Shown: piece after piece, positions 1 through 4,491 of the stretch
How the letters are laid out: the number at the start of each line of letters is the position of its first letter
Position numbering within the stretch: the first letter of the stretch is position 1
Assembly (NCBI GenBank): GCA_030528815.1
Contig: JAUMYE010000024.1
Coordinates: forward strand, 1 to 12,148
Direction: 5' to 3'
Length of the DNA: 12,148 nucleotides
Source: Candidatus Saccharimonadota bacterium
Lineage (GTDB): Bacteria; Patescibacteriota; Saccharimonadia; Saccharimonadales; Saccharimonadaceae
Made by a program: the position numbers and the translations under genes
The notes under the pieces: generated by a model
Told to the model about the DNA's origin: nothing
What the model saw: only the letters and a program-made list of their open reading frames with translations
Databases searched by the model: none

Positions 1-203
1 ATAGATTCTGGATAATAGCCGTTATCTTTGTAAAAGCCTTCTTCGAGGGCGTAAGAGAGTGCATAGATGGCGATGTTGCGCTGTGTATCGCGGTCCATCT
101 TGGCGACGTCTTGCTTTTGTAGGAAAAATAGCACTACAAAAATGCCAGCAATTACGATACAAATAATAATTTCTAAAACAGTAAAGCCACGCTTATTCTT
201 CAT
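1..203 (-). CDS. Type IV pilin-like protein (N-terminal part, cut by window edge)
   Basis: This frame has no stop from its ATG at 203 to the window edge, giving 67 residues of a longer protein. It begins with a short basic leader ending KRG, followed by FTVLE and a hydrophobic stretch (about residues 12-28). This is the class III signal of type IV prepilins: prepilin peptidase should cut after Gly6, leaving Phe1 and Glu5 of the mature pilin. The region after the membrane segment is amphipathic helix-like and reaches a G-Y-Y-P segment near residue 65, common where the pilin head starts. The protein should be assembled into a pilus or pseudopilus in the cell envelope. Whether it serves attachment, twitching or DNA uptake cannot be told from this fragment. 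No Shine-Dalgarno is visible; an extended -10 lies just upstream. Confidence 0.85.
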   Translation of the reverse strand, partial: MKNKRGFTVLEIIICIVIAGIFVVLFFLQKQDVAKMDRDTQRNIAIYALSYALEEGFYKDNGYYPES

Positions 204-212
204 TCTGTAGTT

Positions 213-221
213 ATTTTAACA
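213..221 (-). promoter_or_regulatory. Extended -10 promoter of the pilin gene, nearly leaderless
   Basis: On the minus strand, TGT-TAAAAT (-10 hexamer at 213-218, TG motif at 219-221) ends 10 nt before the A of the ATG at 203. Transcription would start about 3 nt before the start codon. No convincing -35 is seen 17 bp upstream. The spacing matches the other leaderless promoters in this window. Confidence 0.5.
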
Positions 222-248
222 TATTTTCTAGGCTGAGCTACTGGCACT

Positions 249-279
249 AAAAATCCCCAAATCTCTCGACTTGGGGCTT
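249..279 (-). terminator. Rho-independent terminator of the tRNA-Ser/tRNA-Met transcript
   Basis: Reading the minus strand, CCCCAA and TTGGGG form a 6-bp stem around a 10-nt loop, followed by ATTTTTA. It lies 11 nt past the CCA end of tRNA-Met and just upstream of the pilin promoter. Confidence 0.75.
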
Positions 280-290
280 AAATTCGATAA

Positions 291-367
291 TGGTAGCACC
301 AACTGGGATCGAACCAGTGACCTTAGGCTTATGAGTCCTACGCTCTAACCAGCTGAGCTATGGTGCC
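291..367 (-). tRNA. tRNA-Met (CAU), probably elongator
   Basis: A 77-nt cloverleaf with an encoded CCA end (291-293). The acceptor stem GGCACCA/TGGTGCT has a G1-U72 wobble. The D arm is GCTC/GAGC. The anticodon loop is CTCATAA (CAU) and the T arm is CTGG-TTCGATC-CCAG. CAU can mean elongator Met, initiator Met or lysidine-modified Ile2. The G1-U72 pair and the overall sequence resemble Gram-positive elongator tRNA-Met. An initiator is unlikely because the first pair is intact as G-U and the anticodon stem lacks the three G-C pairs. Ile2, the TilS substrate, cannot be fully excluded. The anticodon stem has an A31/G39 mismatch next to the loop. It is co-transcribed downstream of tRNA-Ser. Confidence 0.85.
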
Positions 368-417
368 ATACGGGTATTTTACCAAAAAACGCTTTGCTTT
401 TCTAGCACAAGCATAAA

Positions 418-506
418 TGGCGGAAGGAGTGAGATTCGAACTCACGGAGCTTTTTACACTCGCTGGTTTTCAAGACCAGTACCATAAACCACTCGGTCAT
501 CCTTCC
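418..506 (-). tRNA. tRNA-Ser (UGA)
   Basis: An 89-nt class II tRNA. The acceptor stem GGAAGGA/TCCTTCC is perfect, with discriminator G and an encoded CCA (418-420). The anticodon stem CTGGT/ACCAG encloses the loop CTTGAAA, giving anticodon TGA, which reads UCN serine codons. The long variable arm (GAG...CTC with an A-rich loop) is typical of serine tRNAs. The T arm is GTGAG-TTCGAAT-CTCAC. It is the first gene of the tRNA transcript. Confidence 0.95.
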
Positions 507-514
507 ACTCCGCT

Positions 515-543
515 ATCTTATCATAATTTTACCCCTCTGGCAA
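515..543 (-). promoter_or_regulatory. Sigma-70-type promoter of the tRNA-Ser/tRNA-Met operon
   Basis: On the minus strand a -35 box TTGCCA (538-543) and a -10 box TAAGAT (515-520) are separated by exactly 17 bp, with TG one base before the -10. The expected start is near 508, two bases before the mature tRNA-Ser 5' end. It overlaps the divergent dut promoter. Confidence 0.65.
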
Positions 544-556
544 AACATGGCATAAT
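528..556 (+). promoter_or_regulatory. Promoter of dut
   Basis: CATAAT (551-556) preceded by TGG gives an extended -10. A weak -35 (TTTACC, 528-533) lies 17 bp upstream. The start would be near 563, immediately before AAAAGGAG, so the leader holds little beyond the Shine-Dalgarno. The element interleaves with the divergent tRNA promoter. Confidence 0.5.
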
Positions 557-573
557 TTAAGAAAAGGAGTGTA

Positions 574-1011
574 ATGAAAGTTAGAATCAAGAAAACTGCT
601 GAAGATGTAATATTGCCACAATACGAGACGCCAGGTGCGGCTGGTTTTGATTTTCATGCCTATATCAAAGAGCCTTATGTCTTGAAGATTAACAAGCGCT
701 ACGCTGTGCCAACTGGTTTGATTTTTGAGATTCCAGAGGGCTACGAATTGCAGATTCGCGCTCGCTCAGGTCTTGCTGCGCGCAATGGTATCACTATGAT
801 GAACGGCGTTGGCACGATTGATTCGGATTACAGGGGCGAGGTGCACGTTTTGCTTACAAACCGTGGCGAAGAAGATTTTGTAATTGAGCCTGGTATGCGC
901 ATCGCTCAGGGCTTATTTGAAAGAGTTGATCAGGCAGAGTTTGAGCTAACCGACGAAGAATTTTCTGAGACAAAAAGAGGTAAAAAAGGCTTCGGTTCTA
1001 CCGGAGTCTAA
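574..1011 (+). CDS. dut: Deoxyuridine 5'-triphosphate nucleotidohydrolase (dUTPase)
   Basis: Hydrolyses dUTP to dUMP and pyrophosphate, keeping uracil out of DNA and supplying dUMP for dTMP synthesis; a cytosolic homotrimer in this family. The 145-residue length is normal. All five trimeric dUTPase motifs are present: AAGFDFHA (22-29), RSGLAAR (64-70), GVGTIDSDYRGEV (78-90, with the catalytic Asp83 and the uracil-gating Tyr86), RIAQGLFERV (109-118) and the flexible C-terminal GFGSTG (139-144), which closes over the phosphates. The ATG follows AAAAGGAG at a 4-nt spacing. It is transcribed alone and ends at a strong hairpin shared with the opposing gene. Identification is secure. Confidence 0.97.
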   Translation: MKVRIKKTAEDVILPQYETPGAAGFDFHAYIKEPYVLKINKRYAVPTGLIFEIPEGYELQIRARSGLAARNGITMMNGVGTIDSDYRGEVHVLLTNRGEEDFVIEPGMRIAQGLFERVDQAEFELTDEEFSETKRGKKGFGSTGV

Positions 1012-1026
1012 AAACAAGGCAATGGA

Positions 1027-1053
1027 AAAGGCGGGTCGCGATGACCCGCCTTT
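1027..1053. terminator. Bidirectional terminator between dut and the opposing small gene
   Basis: GGCGGGTC (1030-1037), a 5-nt loop and GACCCGCC (1043-1050) form a perfect 8-bp GC-rich stem. It is flanked by AAAA on the left and TTT on the right, so it can end transcription from dut (+) and from the gene at 1061-1417 (-). Confidence 0.85.
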
Positions 1054-1060
1054 ATGAGCA

Positions 1061-1417
1061 TTAGTCCAGATCGTGGGCGCAGCAGGATGTGCCATCAGAG
1101 TAGTGAACGCAATTGCTTCCACCAGCGAGGATAGTTCCGAGTCTTGACGCTACGTGTGCTACGGCGATTTTCCAGGCATTGATGCGATCTTCGTCCTGCA
1201 TAACAGGAGAATCGAAGTCGATCTTGATAGCCGGGCGGCCGCAGCTGCGCGCGTTAGTAACGGTTGCGTAAATCATCTCTTCGCCAATAAGCTCGAGGAT
1301 TACGTCCTCAATACTCTTCAGGTTCGGCTGACCTTCGTATTCGAAGTCGCCGCACATGATGCTGATTGTGGTAAAGGCCCACATTCTGTTTTTTGTAAAA
1401 AGTTCTGAGTTACCCAT
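1061..1417 (-). CDS. Uncharacterised small protein A (118 aa) with Cys/His-rich tail
   Basis: I do not recognise this family. The frame is supported as a real gene by a strong consensus promoter, a long leader, a clear GGAGG Shine-Dalgarno 7 nt before ATG, and a terminator at its end. The protein has no signal peptide or membrane segment and looks soluble. It mixes strand-like stretches (about 13-22, 49-55, 62-68) with two probable helices (34-48, 78-94). Five cysteines occur (22, 59, 103, 112, 113). The last 16 residues hold C103, H105, C112, C113 and H115, which could bind metal or form disulfides. The neighbouring gene at 1594-1962 has a similar size, the same orientation and the same type of leader, so the two are probably co-regulated and may be distant relatives. 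No function is assigned. Confidence 0.8.
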   Translation of the reverse strand: MGNSELFTKNRMWAFTTISIMCGDFEYEGQPNLKSIEDVILELIGEEMIYATVTNARSCGRPAIKIDFDSPVMQDEDRINAWKIAVAHVASRLGTILAGGSNCVHYSDGTSCCAHDLD

Positions 1418-1497
1418 AATAACCTCCGAATAAAGTGAAGCGGTAAACTTTCAGCGGTATTCCGCAACTCCACTTTTGTCTCTGCTCAATGAGACAA
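1418..1497 (-). promoter_or_regulatory. Structured 5' leader of small gene A (candidate regulatory RNA)
   Basis: The leader is about 80 nt long from the predicted start. Near its 5' end TTGTCTC/GAGACAA (1491-1497 with 1476-1482) forms a perfect 7-bp hairpin. Next, AAAGTG (1471-1476) can pair with CACTTT (1432-1437) to enclose TGCGGAATACCGCT (1453-1466), itself a GCGG-AATA-CCGC hairpin. A second copy of TACCGCT (1439-1445) offers an alternative partner for GCGG. The GGAGG Shine-Dalgarno follows. The core motif recurs in the leader of small gene B. The structure was read by eye, without folding software. Confidence 0.6.
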
Positions 1498-1502
1498 TAC
1501 AT

Positions 1503-1531
1503 ATTATAGCATAAGCGTATTAAAAAGTCAA
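1503..1531 (-). promoter_or_regulatory. Strong sigma-70-type promoter of small gene A
   Basis: Minus strand: TTGACT (1526-1531), a 17-bp spacer, then TATAAT (1503-1508) with TGC directly before it. This is a near-perfect consensus promoter with an extended -10, the best match in the window. The predicted start is near 1496-1498. Confidence 0.85.
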
Positions 1532-1562
1532 TATGGCTACATCGAAACGGTGAAAAGTCAAG

Positions 1563-1588
1563 AAAAAGCGGACTCGGAAGAGCCCGCT
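1563..1588 (-). terminator. Terminator of small gene B
   Basis: Minus strand: AGCGGGCTC, loop TTCC, GAGTCCGCT (9 bp with one G-U pair), followed by TTTTTC. It starts 5 nt after the stop codon of the gene at 1594-1962 and separates it from the promoter of small gene A. Confidence 0.85.
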
Positions 1589-1593
1589 GTTTT

Positions 1594-1962
1594 TTAGAGA
1601 GTAACAAGATATCCTAAGCCATCAAGGACAACGACCGCCTCGTCTTCGGTATTGAACTCTTTCAGAAGAAAGATTACGGCTTCTTCGAAAGCCTGAAACC
1701 ACTGAGTATAATCATTGTCTTCGACAACAGCGGCAGTAAAAGTTGAACTAATCGTGATTGCGGCACTCTCGTTGCAGGAAGCGGTTACTTTTCTGCTGTC
1801 TGAGACTACGATTTCGATGCCGGACTGGATACAAGCGTTATTGGCACGCATAAAAATGCCCAGTTCGATGCCGACCATGCCTGCATTATAGTTCTTATTT
1901 ACGCTACTTGGGGTGCGAAGGCTTGCAGTGGCGACGTGAATATGATCTAAGAACGTATTCAT
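1594..1962 (-). CDS. Uncharacterised small protein B (122 aa)
   Basis: I do not recognise this family. Gene status is supported by a consensus promoter, an AGAGGAG Shine-Dalgarno before ATG, and an intrinsic terminator just after the stop. The protein appears soluble, with no signal sequence. The middle (about 28-80) is rich in strand-forming residues, including IEIVVSDSRK and AAITISSTFTAAVV. A probable amphipathic helix follows (about 86-103), then a short hydrophobic strand (109-121). Two cysteines (44, 63) are present. It shares size, orientation and leader type with small gene A. A loose common pattern (VT..., A-I-x-I, acidic loop, W, Ala-rich helix) hints at remote homology but is too weak to claim by eye. 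No function is assigned. Confidence 0.8.
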   Translation of the reverse strand: MNTFLDHIHVATASLRTPSSVNKNYNAGMVGIELGIFMRANNACIQSGIEIVVSDSRKVTASCNESAAITISSTFTAAVVEDNDYTQWFQAFEEAVIFLLKEFNTEDEAVVVLDGLGYLVTL

Positions 1963-2030
1963 GCTATCTCCTCTTCTAGAGCTGTAAGAATTTGAGCGGT
2001 TTTCCGCACTCTAGGATAGTAAAGAACGAT
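1963..2030 (-). promoter_or_regulatory. Structured 5' leader of small gene B with bulged Shine-Dalgarno
   Basis: The leader is about 68 nt. CTATC-CTAGAG (2009-2019) can pair with CTCTAG (1976-1981) and GATAG (1964-1968), giving an 11-bp broken helix. The seven unpaired bases AAGAGGA (1969-1975) contain the Shine-Dalgarno. Inside lies TGCGGAAAACCGCT (1995-2008), a GCGG-AAAA-CCGC hairpin, followed by CAAATTCTTACAG. The core and the following AAA..TTAC match the leader of small gene A, while the outer helix differs in sequence yet still pairs. This suggests RNA-level control of translation. Confidence 0.6.
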
Positions 2031-2036
2031 ATGTAT

Positions 2037-2065
2037 ATTATGCTATAAAAAGCTAGAAACGTCAA
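2037..2065 (-). promoter_or_regulatory. Sigma-70-type promoter of small gene B
   Basis: Minus strand: TTGACG (2060-2065), a 17-bp spacer and CATAAT (2037-2042). The predicted start is A at 2030. The first two bases of the -35 box are the last two T residues of the upstream yebC terminator. Confidence 0.75.
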
Positions 2066-2090
2066 AAAAGACCCTGGTTATAGGGTCTCT
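2064..2090 (-). terminator. Terminator of yebC
   Basis: Minus strand: AGACCC, loop TATAACCA, GGGTCT, then TTTTTT. The stem extends by A-T and G-U pairs on either side. It lies a few bases past the yebC stop and runs straight into the -35 box of the next gene. Confidence 0.85.
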
Positions 2091-2097
2091 TTTGGGA

Positions 2098-2799
2098 TTA
2101 GGCTGCGTTTGTATGAACTGCAACAACGTCGTCTAGATCGTCGATAGCATCGAGAATCTTCTCGACCTTTTCGGCGGTTTCGCCTTCGACAGCAACTTCG
2201 TTGTTTGGAATATACTTGAGCTCGGCTTCCTTAATCTCGTAGCCAGCAGCAATCAATGCTTCGCGAACCTTTGCTAGGTCGCCAGATGCAGTATAGATAG
2301 TTGTGCCATCTTCTTCGTCAAGGACGTCTTCTGCGCCAGCGTCTAGGGCTGCCATCATGATTTCGTCACCCTTGCTCTCAGTAAAGATTACGCCTTTGCG
2401 AGAGAACTGGAACATGACTGAACCTGGATCTGCCATACGGCCACCATTCTTTTCTAGGGTGTGGCGTACTTCTGGCATTGTACGGTTCTTGTTATCTGTT
2501 GCTACTTCGATAATGATTCCGATACCTCCCGGACCGTAAGCCTCGTATGTTTCTTCGATAAGAGCAGCTGCGTTCTTATCTGCGACACGTGCAATAGCGC
2601 GTTCAATATTGGCTTTCGGCATGTTTGCCAGGCGAGCCTTTTCGAGGACCATGGCTAGGGAAGGGTTCATGGCAGGATCTGTGCCGCCGCGTGCAGCGAT
2701 TGCGATTTGGTTGCCAATCTTTGTAAACAAGGCACCGCGCTTCGCATCGACGACCGCTTTTTGGCGTTTTGTGGTTGCCCACTTTGAGTGTCCGCTCAT
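2098..2799 (-). CDS. yebC: YebC/PmpR/TACO1-family protein
   Basis: A 233-residue member of the YebC/TACO1 family. Members have been described as DNA-binding transcription regulators (PmpR) and as factors that help ribosomes through proline stretches or activate translation (TACO1 and some YebC). The N-terminus MSGHSKWATTKRQKAVVDAK is the family signature. LFTKIGNQIAIAAR (24-37), the LEKARLANMPKANIERAIAR helix region (52-71) and EAYGPGGIGIIIE (86-98) followed by T-x-N-x-N-R-T (101-107) complete domain I. Domains II and III follow, including GGRMADPGSVMFQFSRKG (119-136) and a long acidic C-terminus (about 205-225). Length is close to the family norm. AAGGAG precedes the ATG. It is monocistronic, with its own promoter and terminator. 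Which of the described roles applies here cannot be decided from sequence. Confidence 0.95.
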   Translation of the reverse strand: MSGHSKWATTKRQKAVVDAKRGALFTKIGNQIAIAARGGTDPAMNPSLAMVLEKARLANMPKANIERAIARVADKNAAALIEETYEAYGPGGIGIIIEVATDNKNRTMPEVRHTLEKNGGRMADPGSVMFQFSRKGVIFTESKGDEIMMAALDAGAEDVLDEEDGTTIYTASGDLAKVREALIAAGYEIKEAELKYIPNNEVAVEGETAEKVEKILDAIDDLDDVVAVHTNAA

Positions 2800-2830
2800 C
2801 TCTTCTCCTTAGTTATTTATATCTGTTAAT

Positions 2831-2839
2831 ATCTTAACA
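2831..2839 (-). promoter_or_regulatory. Extended -10 promoter of yebC
   Basis: Minus strand TGT-TAAGAT (-10 hexamer 2831-2836). No good -35 is seen. Transcription should start near A2824, giving a 25-nt leader with an AAGGAG Shine-Dalgarno. Confidence 0.5.
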
Positions 2840-2905
2840 TATTATCCCCTAAAATTAAAAAAATGCAAAAAACATTAGACTAACGCTTTTTTATTTTGGG
2901 CATGG

Positions 2906-2921
2906 GTGCTATTTTAAGCAC
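2906..2921 (+). promoter_or_regulatory. Putative promoter of the orphan gene at 2946, embedded in an inverted repeat
   Basis: TGC-TATTTT (-10 at 2910-2915) is a moderate extended -10, giving a start near 2922 and a short leader with AAAGGAGG at 2931-2938. GTGCT (2906-2910) and AGCAC (2917-2921) form a perfect inverted repeat centred on the -10, so a repressor site is possible. The -35 is only a T-run. Confidence 0.35.
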
Positions 2922-2945
2922 ACAAATAAAAAAGGAGGTAAAAAT

Positions 2946-3350
2946 ATGAAAATTTTTCGAAGAATGCAGCTATCTGCAACAGAACTAGAACGCATTCGTG
3001 CGGAGCTCGATGATTATATTTGGCTCGCACTGGATCTGCGCCGTTGTATTTTGAGTGCTGGAGATATTTATATTGGGGATTTGCGTGATGCTATTCTGGC
3101 TCGTCGTGGCCGCGTTGATGATGTTTATTGTGCCGGACTAAATATGCGAACGGGCGAGGTAAATTATCTAAAGACCTTTAACCGTCGTAATCCAAAGGTT
3201 GGCTTCAATGGAGAAATAAGTTCGGATACAAAGAATAAGATAATGAAACAGATTGAGTATTTCTTTGGTAACTTGCCAATCTTTAGCGCAGAGGCGGCGC
3301 TGCCAAAATATTCGCGTAAGCATTTATTGTCAGCTCTATCGGTCGACTAG
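2946..3350 (+). CDS. Uncharacterised protein (134 aa)
   Basis: I do not recognise this protein. It has an excellent AAGGAGG Shine-Dalgarno 8 nt before ATG, which supports both the gene and the start. It is soluble-looking, with no signal peptide. The N-terminal third (about 8-57) is helical and rich in Arg, Leu, Asp and Glu. The middle holds VYCAGLNMRTGEVNYLKTF (60-78), which looks like a strand-turn-strand hairpin, followed by a basic, glycine-containing segment (79-88). A C-terminal helix NKIMKQIEYFF and a mixed tail complete it. It stops 49 nt before recA without a visible terminator, so some read-through into recA is possible. The YC pair (61-62) and the clustered Arg residues are notable but not diagnostic. 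Confidence 0.75.
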   Translation: MKIFRRMQLSATELERIRAELDDYIWLALDLRRCILSAGDIYIGDLRDAILARRGRVDDVYCAGLNMRTGEVNYLKTFNRRNPKVGFNGEISSDTKNKIMKQIEYFFGNLPIFSAEAALPKYSRKHLLSALSVD

Positions 3351-3368
3351 ATTTTAGGGATGCTATCG

Positions 3369-3394
3369 GTTAAAATATAGCTATTAACAGGAGG
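3369..3394 (+). promoter_or_regulatory. recA upstream region: possible -10, inverted repeat and Shine-Dalgarno
   Basis: TAAAAT (3371-3376) could be a -10 but has no clear -35. GTTAA (3369-3373) and TTAAC (3384-3388) form an inverted repeat with a 10-bp centre over and just past it. GCTAT/ATAGC (3362-3366/3377-3381) is a second one. Neither matches the usual LexA boxes. AGGAGG (3389-3394) is the ribosome binding site and fixes the GTG start at 3400. Confidence 0.4.
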
Positions 3395-3399
3395 TAATT

Positions 3400-4485
3400 G
3401 TGGCTAAGAAAAGTCAGGAAAATGCAGAAGTGGCTGGGGCGGCAGAGCAGACTTCTAAAACTACAAACAAAAAAGCAGAAAAACCAGCAATGGACGAAGG
3501 TAAAAAGCAGGCTCTAAGTCTAGCTCTATCTCAGATTACGAAGCAGTTTGGTGATGGCTCTATTATGAAGCTTGGCGAAAAGTCCAAGATTGATGTTGAG
3601 CTATTCTCGAGCGGTTCCTTGTCTCTAGATTTGGCTCTTGGCGGCGGTTATCCAAAAGGCCGCATCATTGAGATTTATGGTCCGGAATCTTCTGGTAAGA
3701 CTACTCTTGCCCTTCATGCCATTTCTGAGATTCAGAAACAGGGCGGTCAGGCGGCATTCATCGATGCTGAGCACGCTCTAGATCCAGCTTACGCAAGAAG
3801 GATTGGTGTAGATACTGGCAACTTGCTTATTTCTCAGCCAGACAACGGTGAGCAGGCGCTAGAAATCTGCGAAACCTTGGTTCGTAGTGGCGCTGTTGAC
3901 TTGATTGTTGTTGACTCTGTTGCAGCACTTGTCCCACAGGCTGAAATCGATGGCGACATGGGCGATGCCCAGATGGGTCTTCAGGCTCGTCTTATGAGCC
4001 AGGCTATGCGCAAGCTAACTGGTATCATTAGCAAGACAAAGGCTACAGTTATCTTTATTAACCAGATTCGCATGAAGATTGGCGTTATGTTTGGTAACCC
4101 AGAGACTACGACTGGTGGTAACGCTTTGAAGTTCTATGCTTCTGTTCGTATGGATATTCGCCGTATTGGTCAGATCAAGAACGGCGAAGATATTTCTGGT
4201 AACCGCACCAAGATTAAGATTGTAAAGAACAAGATTGCTGCTCCATTCCGTACTGCTGAGTTCGATATCATGTATAACGAAGGTATCAGCAAGGTTGGCG
4301 ATGTTTTGGATTTGGCTGTTAAATATGGCGTCATGGACAAGGCAGGCGCATTCTTGAAATATAATGGCGAGACTTTGGGTCAGGGCCGCGAAGCCGTAAA
4401 GAAGCTCTTCAAAGAAAAGCCAGAGCTTATGGAAGAAATCGACGCTAAGGTTCGCGAAGCTGCCAAGCAAGCTGAAGAATTGTAA
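3400..4485 (+). CDS. recA: Recombinase RecA
   Basis: ATP-dependent strand-exchange protein of homologous recombination; forms helical filaments on single-stranded DNA and would also recombine DNA imported by ComEC. It has 361 residues. The core shows Walker A GPESSGKT (94-101), FIDAEHALD with catalytic Glu124, Walker B LIVVD (168-172), the L1 loop region EIDGDMGDAQMGLQAR (182-197) and the L2 region, including FGNPETTTGGNALKFYASVR (231-250). The start is GTG at 3400, chosen because AGGAGG lies 5 nt upstream. A later ATG at Met31 aligns with the usual RecA N-terminus but has no Shine-Dalgarno, so a ~30-residue Lys/Ala/Glu-rich extension is predicted. recX follows after 6 nt, so the two form an operon. 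Confidence 0.98.
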   Translation: MAKKSQENAEVAGAAEQTSKTTNKKAEKPAMDEGKKQALSLALSQITKQFGDGSIMKLGEKSKIDVELFSSGSLSLDLALGGGYPKGRIIEIYGPESSGKTTLALHAISEIQKQGGQAAFIDAEHALDPAYARRIGVDTGNLLISQPDNGEQALEICETLVRSGAVDLIVVDSVAALVPQAEIDGDMGDAQMGLQARLMSQAMRKLTGIISKTKATVIFINQIRMKIGVMFGNPETTTGGNALKFYASVRMDIRRIGQIKNGEDISGNRTKIKIVKNKIAAPFRTAEFDIMYNEGISKVGDVLDLAVKYGVMDKAGAFLKYNGETLGQGREAVKKLFKEKPELMEEIDAKVREAAKQAEEL

Positions 4486-4491
4486 TAGCAA

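Noticed and set aside
291..367. tRNA with CAU anticodon as the lysidine-modified Ile2 tRNA
   Set aside because: The G1-U72 pair and body sequence look more like Gram-positive elongator tRNA-Met. Not fully excluded, but Met is preferred.
1154..1408. Plus-strand frame opposite small gene A
   Set aside because: No ribosome site or promoter on this strand, whereas the minus-strand gene has both plus a terminator.
1556..1561. A second TTGACT upstream of small gene A as an additional promoter
   Set aside because: No -10 box occurs at suitable spacing; the copy at 1526-1531 has a perfect partner.
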